A DNA stretch of 11,521 bases from an uncultured Lachnospiraceae bacterium (GTDB lineage: Bacteria; Bacillota; Clostridia; Lachnospirales; Lachnospiraceae). The notes under the pieces are model-generated. The model saw only the letters and a program-made list of their open reading frames with translations, was not told the DNA's origin and searched no databases. Below are positions 7,286 through 11,521 of this stretch, in pieces. Location: the NCBI GenBank assembly GCA_937916415.1, contig CALGGH010000280.1, positions 1-11,521 of the forward strand, read 5' to 3'. The first letter of the stretch is position 1. Every line of letters starts with the position of its first letter. Position numbers and translations under genes: made by a program.

Positions 7286-7371
7286 GATTTTTGGAAAACT
7301 GATTTTTGGAAAACCGATTTTTGGAAAACCGATTTTTGGAAAACCGATCCTTCAGTGATTTTTGGAAAACC
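7286..7371. repeat. 15-bp tandem repeat array, five units
   Basis: Plus-strand unit GATTTTTGGAAAACC occurs at 7286-7300 (last base T), 7301-7315, 7316-7330 and 7331-7345. After an 11-base interruption it recurs exactly at 7357-7371. Each unit holds TTTT and AAAA arms around GG. The array lies immediately upstream of the -35 box of the 6883-7218 gene. A 69-codon minus-strand frame through it reads RFSKN repeatedly and is a by-product of the repeat, not a gene. Confidence 0.95.
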
Positions 7372-7394
7372 GATCCCTCAGCCGATCCCTCAAT
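7346..7394. repeat. Second short repeat interleaved with the 15-bp array
   Basis: GATCC(T/C)TCA occurs at 7346-7354, 7372-7380 and 7384-7392. Twice it directly follows an AAAACC from the 15-bp unit. The pattern suggests stepwise local duplication: longer composite units on the far side and a pure 15-bp array next to the promoter. The whole 7219-7469 gap otherwise holds only the promoter described; I see no gene in it. Confidence 0.75.
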
Positions 7395-7469
7395 GATTTC
7401 GGTGAGCAGTTCCATCAATGATATGCGTAACCTGCTCGCTCAGTGCCTTATGTGAACCGCTCTACGGGA

Positions 7470-9197
7470 TCAGCCGGCGTACATGAGTTCCTTAAACAGC
7501 TCCTGGGCATCGATGCCGTTTACGGTCAGTTCCATTCCTTCGCCTTTTATCTGCAGCCTAACGACCCTGCCGTCGGACGTCCGTGCGTCAAGCCAGGTTT
7601 CGCCATCTGTCCTAAGCAGGTCAAACGTCTCTCCCGCCTTGATGGTGTCCTTTGTCAGGCTTCCGTCCTCTCCGACAAAATCCGCTTCAAAATCCTTTAC
7701 GCAGGTGATGGGTTCCCAGCTTGCCTCCGAAGCGACCTCATAAACCTCATCATCTGACACCGGCATCCCGTCAGGACCGACGTGATAGTTCCTGATGGTG
7801 CTGAACGTGGATATGAAGTGAAACCTGGATGCAAAATACATGTTTTCCGGATCATACAGCGCACATTCCTTGTACAGGGCATAATCATTTTCATCATAGC
7901 CCAGGATCGGCCTGACCAGGTACCGCACTCCCACTTCCTTTATGTGCCCGGAATTCAGGTCATAGACGTGCAGCCCTATGTAATCGTCGTATTCCTGAGA
8001 AATCACGTATGCGTAATGCCTGCCATCGGCGGTCTCCACCAGATAGCAGTTAATGTCACTATAATCCGGAATGTCGCCATCATCTCCGACGCTCAGGGTT
8101 TCGTCATTATACGTGATGCTGGCTGAATTGACGTTCCAATCATCATCATATCCATACTCCAAATATACCTGATCCTCCACACCGTCATTGTTTACGTCGA
8201 GTCCCGGCATGCCCATTACGGCGTCAACGATCCGGCCTCTCGTGACCGACTTATCAGGCAAGTATTCAGGTCTGATCAGGCTTGAATATTCATCATACCT
8301 AAGCACGACGGACTGGTCTCCGGCTGCATATGCGGCCAGTTCATATGGTCCAAAGTAAAACTCAATTCCCTCATAAGTAAAGGCCCATGTATATCCGGTG
8401 TAATAATCGTCTCCCTCTGAGAAACTCTCGCCGTCCACGTAATTTGCCAGGCTTTCCTTAAGGTCCCAGAACATGTCGAGCTGACCGGCATATTTCTTTT
8501 CAAGCTCTGACTGAAGTATTCCAGGCAGATCCGTCATGGAAGTCAGCACGTCCGCAAGCTTTAAGACTTTTCCCGTCTGCGTTTCATAATTGACGTATCC
8601 GTTTCCGTAGGATCCATGCGCGCCGCCCATGTATGACTCCACGGGGAAAAACACGCTGACGATCATTTCGTCTGCCCTTTTGACGTTCACGCCCTGGTTC
8701 AGGGTATAAGGACCATAAAAGTATTCTCCGTTCTCGGCATATTCAACCTTGGCCGTTTCCAGGTATTCATCTGACGTGGCATCAAAAAACTCCAATTCCG
8801 TCTTACCGTCATCCTCCATGGACTTGGCCAGTTGAGGATAGAGCTTAGCACTTCTCTCGGACAGGATTGGCGTGGCAAAGGATCCGTTAAACAGTTCCTT
8901 GTATTCATCATATCCGGTCGTTTCATAGCGCGATTTCTTAAGCAGAACGATTTCAGGACGCCCATCATATTCTTCTTCCGCGACAACCTGATCAGCCACC
9001 GCCTCATCAGCGTTTCCTTTATCCGCGTTCTCCCCGGACGAAGGAGCCTCCTCGTTTTTCATCTCAGGTTCGTCGCCGGATTCCTCTTCCCGGGCTTTGT
9101 CCTCTCTCGCCTGCCGTATTCGGTCCGCGCGTCCGCATCCGGCTGTCGCAACAGTCAGCGTGATCAGCAGGGCCATCGCAATCATCTTTTTTCTCAT
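7470..9197 (-). CDS. Secreted lipoprotein with DUF3298-like region
   Basis: A lipoprotein of about 575 residues. Of two adjacent ATG codons (9200, 9197) the second is preferred, because AGGAG then lies 6 bases upstream rather than 3. The leader is KKMIAMALLITLTVATAGC, with acceptor Cys near residue 21-22; Thr at -3 makes the lipobox slightly atypical. An acidic, disordered Glu/Asp/Ala spacer (about 25-80) follows. Residues about 180-310 match what I know of DUF3298: FFPVESYMGGAHGSYGNGY, TGKVLKLADVL, then GIEFYFGPYELAAYAAG. Such domains occur in extracellular RsiV-like and PdaC-like proteins. A calcium-loop-like DVNNDGVEDQV lies at about 335-345. The C-terminal half is not recognised. It is translated away from the transposase repeats, which fill the DNA upstream of its start and leave no clear promoter. 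Role unknown, probably at the cell surface. Confidence 0.85.
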   Translation of the reverse strand: MRKKMIAMALLITLTVATAGCGRADRIRQAREDKAREEESGDEPEMKNEEAPSSGENADKGNADEAVADQVVAEEEYDGRPEIVLLKKSRYETTGYDEYKELFNGSFATPILSERSAKLYPQLAKSMEDDGKTELEFFDATSDEYLETAKVEYAENGEYFYGPYTLNQGVNVKRADEMIVSVFFPVESYMGGAHGSYGNGYVNYETQTGKVLKLADVLTSMTDLPGILQSELEKKYAGQLDMFWDLKESLANYVDGESFSEGDDYYTGYTWAFTYEGIEFYFGPYELAAYAAGDQSVVLRYDEYSSLIRPEYLPDKSVTRGRIVDAVMGMPGLDVNNDGVEDQVYLEYGYDDDWNVNSASITYNDETLSVGDDGDIPDYSDINCYLVETADGRHYAYVISQEYDDYIGLHVYDLNSGHIKEVGVRYLVRPILGYDENDYALYKECALYDPENMYFASRFHFISTFSTIRNYHVGPDGMPVSDDEVYEVASEASWEPITCVKDFEADFVGEDGSLTKDTIKAGETFDLLRTDGETWLDARTSDGRVVRLQIKGEGMELTVNGIDAQELFKELMYAG

Positions 9198-9226
9198 CAT
9201 TTTCTCCTTAGCCGCATATCACTTTT

Positions 9227-9251
9227 GATCAAGGGGACGGTTCTTTTGATC
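9227..9251 (+). repeat. REP-like repeat, copy A
   Basis: A 25-bp element that begins GATCAAGGGGACGG and ends TTCTTTTGATC. The outer GATCAA and TTGATC pair as a 6-bp stem. It lies 30 bases upstream of the lipoprotein start at 9197. Confidence 0.9.
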
Positions 9252-9257
9252 ATTTTC

Positions 9258-9282
9258 GATCAAGGGGACGGTTCTTTTGATC
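9258..9282 (+). repeat. REP-like repeat, copy B
   Basis: Identical to copy A over all 25 bases and separated from it by 6 bases (ATTTTC). Confidence 0.9.
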
Positions 9283-9290
9283 AAACTCTG

Positions 9291-9323
9291 ATCAAATTCC
9301 GTACAAATCCCGACAGATCATAT
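9291..9323 (+). repeat. 33-bp direct repeat, copy 1
   Basis: Begins ATCAAATTCC and ends ACAAATCCCGACAGATCATAT. It matches 9343-9375 at 30 of 33 positions. The mismatches are at repeat positions 8, 11 and 12. Confidence 0.85.
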
Positions 9324-9324
9324 C

Positions 9325-9345
9325 ACAGGGACGGTTCTTTTGATC
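9325..9345 (+). repeat. REP-like repeat, copy C (left arm degenerate)
   Basis: ACAGGGACGG followed by TTCTTTTGATC keeps the core and right arm of the 25-bp repeat. The left GATCAA arm is replaced by a TATCA sequence that belongs to the 33-bp repeat next to it. Confidence 0.8.
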
Positions 9346-9375
9346 AAATCCCAAACAAATCCCGACAGATCATAT
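9343..9375 (+). repeat. 33-bp direct repeat, copy 2, overlapping the transposase stop
   Basis: Second copy of the repeat at 9291-9323. Its last six bases contain the transposase stop codon (9370-9372) and part of the penultimate codon. The 3' end of the gene has apparently been duplicated outward together with copy C of the REP-like repeat. Confidence 0.85.
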
Positions 9376-10110
9376 TTGCTGAATGACTCCATAACATATT
9401 CCCGTCAGTCTTTCAATCTGCCTGATTCCAAAACCGTAATCCTTTAAGGTTCTTAAAATGGCATTTCTGTCTTTCTTTTCCATATGCCTAATCAGTGACG
9501 GGTTTGTAATTCCCAACTCATTATACATTATTTCCCTAGCCTCCGTATCGGTTTTTTTAACTCTGTCGATCTGAGGAACGTAAAAGCCGGCGTCAGCATA
9601 CTTTTCAACTTCATTCAAAATCCATGCCATGCCTCCCGGAATCGCCGCAACCGTTTCAGTGTTTACAAAGCCCTCCTTCCCCGCATACTGCGCATGACTG
9701 CACCACGGATAATCCCTTGCCGTGCATATGCCGGCCTTGACGGGATTATCATGAACGTATCTTATGACGGCAAGCAAATACCTCTCGTCTTCTATGGGTT
9801 CACTTTTATACCGGTCTTGAAAAACATGACCTGATCTCTCATACTTTTTATTGTAATAAGTTGCATAGCTGACCAAAACCCGCTTCATGAATATGTCAAG
9901 ACCGGTTTCACGCCTGATAACAAGATGCACGTGATTATCCATCAGGCAGTATGCCAAAACGTCGCAGGTTTCCTCTTCGGAAAGCTCTGACAGCTTTTTT
10001 AGAAAATAAGCATGATCCTGTTCGTCCTCAAATATAATCTGCCTGCCGATTCCCCTGCAAATAACATGATACAGTCCTGTGCTGCTGATAATTCTCGCTC
10101 TTCTTGGCAT
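9370..10110 (-). CDS. REP-associated tyrosine transposase (Y1, IS200-like family)
   Basis: A 246-residue HUH single-strand nuclease. The metal-binding motif is His60-Val-His62 in LMDNHVHLVI. The likely nucleophile is Tyr118 in VIRYVHDNPVKAG, the pattern typical of this family. The opening MPRRARI and IISSTGLYHVICRGIGRQ also fit the family. Residues about 185-246 form a C-terminal extension with a helix-turn-helix look (LKDYGFGIRQIERLTGI), which separates REP-associated enzymes from the shorter IS200 TnpA. All catalytic residues are present, so the enzyme could be active. AAGGAGG lies 7 bases before the ATG. It is flanked by inverted clusters of 25-bp repeats, its presumed substrates. No strong promoter is visible: a TATCAT box at 10139-10134 lacks a good -35 partner. 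Confidence 0.92.
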   Translation of the reverse strand: MPRRARIISSTGLYHVICRGIGRQIIFEDEQDHAYFLKKLSELSEEETCDVLAYCLMDNHVHLVIRRETGLDIFMKRVLVSYATYYNKKYERSGHVFQDRYKSEPIEDERYLLAVIRYVHDNPVKAGICTARDYPWCSHAQYAGKEGFVNTETVAAIPGGMAWILNEVEKYADAGFYVPQIDRVKKTDTEAREIMYNELGITNPSLIRHMEKKDRNAILRTLKDYGFGIRQIERLTGICYGVIQQI

Positions 10111-10151
10111 AATTAATCCTCCTTCATTCTTTTATGATATTTCGTAAATCT

Positions 10152-10176
10152 GATCAAAAGAACCGTCCCCCTGATC
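10152..10176 (-). repeat. REP-like repeat, copy D (inverted)
   Basis: Reads on the plus strand GATCAAAAGAACCG then TCCCCCTGATC, the reverse complement of copies A and B with one mismatch. It lies about 40 bases upstream of the transposase start. Confidence 0.9.
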
Positions 10177-10182
10177 AGTTCT

Positions 10183-10207
10183 GATCAAAAGAACCGTCCC
10201 CTTGATC
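10183..10207 (-). repeat. REP-like repeat, copy E (inverted)
   Basis: Exact reverse complement of copies A and B over 25 bases, 6 bases from copy D. Both sides of the transposase gene thus carry pairs with the same 6-base spacing. Confidence 0.9.
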
Positions 10208-10218
10208 ATCATGATCAA
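10202..10218. repeat. Perfect palindrome covering the helicase stop codon
   Basis: TTGATCAT-C-ATGATCAA is a perfect 8-bp inverted repeat around one central base. Its left part is the right arm of repeat copy E, and its right part holds the helicase TGA (10215-10217). It may be a junction of two repeat ends, or part of a weak transcription end for the helicase gene; no T-run follows. Confidence 0.85.
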
Positions 10219-11521
10219 GGACAGGGGCAGAAATCCGAAATGAACCTGCTCGGGCGCAGGTTGCCGTCTTTACGGTAGAACACGCATAGGTGCTCCGCGG
10301 CACGCGTTACCGCCACATAGAACATGCGCCTCTCTTCTTCAATCTCGGAATCCGTCCTGGCTGACTTGGACGGCATCTTGCCCTCGTTTACGTCAGGCAG
10401 GATGACCGTGTCGAATTCGAGTCCCTTGGAAGCGTGATACGTCTGTATCCTCACTCCGTTAACCACGACGTCGCTGCTTCTGGATTCCTCGTATTCACGT
10501 TCGATCTCATCCAGCTTGTCGGCCACTTCACGGTAGTTATCGCATTCCCGGATGAGTGCAATGAAGGCATCCCTCTGATCCTGATAATCCTGATATGCCC
10601 TGGGACTTGTGCCCTCCTTTACGTACCTGTCATATCCAATGGTGCCGCACACGTATCTTACGGCCAGGTGAGGACGCATGTTTTTCAGTCTTTTCAGATG
10701 GGCATACAGCTCGTCTATCCTCTTCATCATGTGCGCGTCGCCACGGTAATACGCTTCAAGCTGGGACCTGCTTACCCTTTCATCGGGCATTGCCGCCCTT
10801 TTGACGTATCTGACGGGCTTATTGATGACACGAATCATGCTTGCCCTGGAATCATCTCCGGCGCCGAGGCTTAAATATGCGCATATGTCCTTGACGTACG
10901 CGGACGAAAAAGGTGCGACCGTCTCCCTGTAATCACATGGGATCCCTGCGTTCTTGAGCATGGCCGCATACAGTCCCGCCTGTCTGTTGGTCCTGAGGAG
11001 AACGGCCACGTCCATCCATTCCCTGCCGGACTGCCTGGCTTCCTTTATCGCATTGATCACCAGGCCGTTCTGAGCGCTCATGTCTGCCGCCCCCTTGACA
11101 ATAACCGGATCGCCGCCTCCCTTGTTCGCAGTTATCTTCTTGTCAAACCTGTCCTTGTTGGCGCTAATGACCTTGCCGGCAAAGCGCACTATGCTGGCAG
11201 TGGACCTGTAATTTACGTCCAGGTAACGGACCGATGCGCCCTCAAAATCCTGCGCAAACCTGCGCATGAGCGACACGTCGGCTCCCCTGAACGCATAGAT
11301 GGACTGATCGTCGTCACCCACGGCGAACACGTTGTTCTGAGGATGAGCGAGCAGCCTGATCAGTTCATACTGATTGGCGGATATGTCCTGGAATTCGTCA
11401 ATGAGCACGTACTTAAACTTCTCCTGCCACTGTCCCGCGAACGGCGGATCTCCTTTAAGCAGTGACAGACACAGGTTCACCATGTCGTCGAAGTCTATCA
11501 GCCCAAAATCCTGCAACAGAC
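10215..11521 (-). CDS. UvrD/PcrA-like superfamily 1 DNA helicase, 5' end beyond the window
   Basis: An ATP-dependent 3'-5' DNA helicase of the UvrD/Rep/PcrA group, acting in repair or replication restart. About 435 residues are visible; the frame is open to the window edge, so the TTG near 11516 is not the start. Motifs in order, numbered from that TTG: LIDEFQD (38-44, Walker B), GDDDQSIYAFRGA (67-79), YLDVNYRST (98-106), TYHASKGLEF (about 359-368) and VAVTRA (about 401-406). The Walker A motif must lie outside the window. The protein ends about 25 residues after the last motif at RFISDFCPCP. It lacks the long C-terminal tail of PcrA, so it is a short helicase of this family and pcrA or uvrD should not be assigned. 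The last codons and the stop abut the repeat cluster of the transposase unit, so the natural end may have been altered. Confidence 0.93.
   Translation of the reverse strand, partial: LLQDFGLIDFDDMVNLCLSLLKGDPPFAGQWQEKFKYVLIDEFQDISANQYELIRLLAHPQNNVFAVGDDDQSIYAFRGADVSLMRRFAQDFEGASVRYLDVNYRSTASIVRFAGKVISANKDRFDKKITANKGGGDPVIVKGAADMSAQNGLVINAIKEARQSGREWMDVAVLLRTNRQAGLYAAMLKNAGIPCDYRETVAPFSSAYVKDICAYLSLGAGDDSRASMIRVINKPVRYVKRAAMPDERVSRSQLEAYYRGDAHMMKRIDELYAHLKRLKNMRPHLAVRYVCGTIGYDRYVKEGTSPRAYQDYQDQRDAFIALIRECDNYREVADKLDEIEREYEESRSSDVVVNGVRIQTYHASKGLEFDTVILPDVNEGKMPSKSARTDSEIEEERRMFYVAVTRAAEHLCVFYRKDGNLRPSRFISDFCPCP

Larger units (their letters stand above)
9227..10207 (-). mobile_element. REP-type repeat/transposase unit (RAYT-like)
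   Basis: A single Y1 transposase gene (9370-10110) lies between two clusters of the same 25-bp repeat. Two complete and one partial copy sit on its 3' side; two complete copies sit on its 5' side in inverted orientation. This is the layout of a REP-associated tyrosine transposase with its cognate repeats (BIME-like). It sits between the lipoprotein start and the helicase stop. Y1 enzymes make no target duplication, and none is seen. Whether the unit moves as a block or is a resident gene with its repeats cannot be decided from one locus. Confidence 0.7.

Noticed and set aside
7286..7371. Possible CRISPR array
   Set aside because: Units are 15 bp, directly contiguous without unique spacers, and no cas gene is present.
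7209..7418. 69-codon minus-strand frame with repeated RFSKN pentapeptides
   Set aside because: The pentapeptide repeat is produced by the 15-bp DNA repeat (15 is divisible by three). The frame has no ribosome binding site and covers the promoter and start of the real gene at 7218.
7404..7440. GAGCAG...CTGCTC inverted repeat downstream of the DUF3298-like lipoprotein gene
   Set aside because: Only 6 bp with a loop of over 20 bases and no T-run; not a credible intrinsic terminator.
10129..10157. TTGATC/TAAAAG pair as a transposase promoter with -35 inside repeat copy D
   Set aside because: Spacing is 17 bases, but the predicted start would fall within the ribosome binding site, leaving no usable leader.

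Overview
The window looks like chromosomal DNA of a Gram-positive anaerobe of the Lachnospiraceae/Clostridia type. This is inferred from strong AGGAGG-type ribosome binding sites, a class B sortase, cytoplasm-anchored acidic lipoproteins, a 7TM hybrid histidine kinase and moderate GC content. No 16S or other phylogenetic marker is present, so the assignment is an inference. Every gene I can support lies on the minus strand, so transcription runs from position 11521 towards 1.

Reading in the direction of transcription: (1) 11521-10215 is the 5'-truncated end of a UvrD/PcrA-type helicase. (2) 10218-9227 is a REP-associated tyrosine (Y1) transposase gene, bracketed by inverted copies of a 25-bp repeat and a second 33-bp repeat family. 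One palindrome covers the helicase stop codon. (3) 9197-7470 is a large secreted lipoprotein with a DUF3298-like region. (4) 7400-7250 is an intergenic region with a 15-bp tandem repeat array abutting a good sigma-A promoter. (5) 7218-911 is a probable operon: a 111-residue Ala/Ser-rich protein, an intergenic hairpin terminator or attenuator, a sortase B with an unusually long cytoplasmic N-terminus, a 7TM/PAS hybrid histidine kinase-response regulator, and a lipoprotein whose C-terminus is split by a +1 frameshift. (6) 910-243 is an AT-rich, poorly coding stretch. It holds a small, probably decayed gene whose N-terminus resembles Lachnospiraceae nucleotidyltransferase-like proteins, behind a promoter that overlaps a perfect 14-bp palindrome. 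(7) 242-1 is the start of another exported protein, truncated by the window edge.

The functional theme of the central block is the cell surface. A sortase that anchors proteins, a membrane sensor kinase and a lipoprotein are closely spaced (41 and 20 bp gaps) and probably co-expressed. They may form a surface-assembly and sensing unit, but substrate and signal cannot be read from the sequence. I found no CRISPR array, tRNA, rRNA or recognised riboswitch. The most interesting items are the repeat/transposase arrangement, the tandem repeat array against the promoter, the frameshifted lipoprotein and the N-terminally extended sortase.
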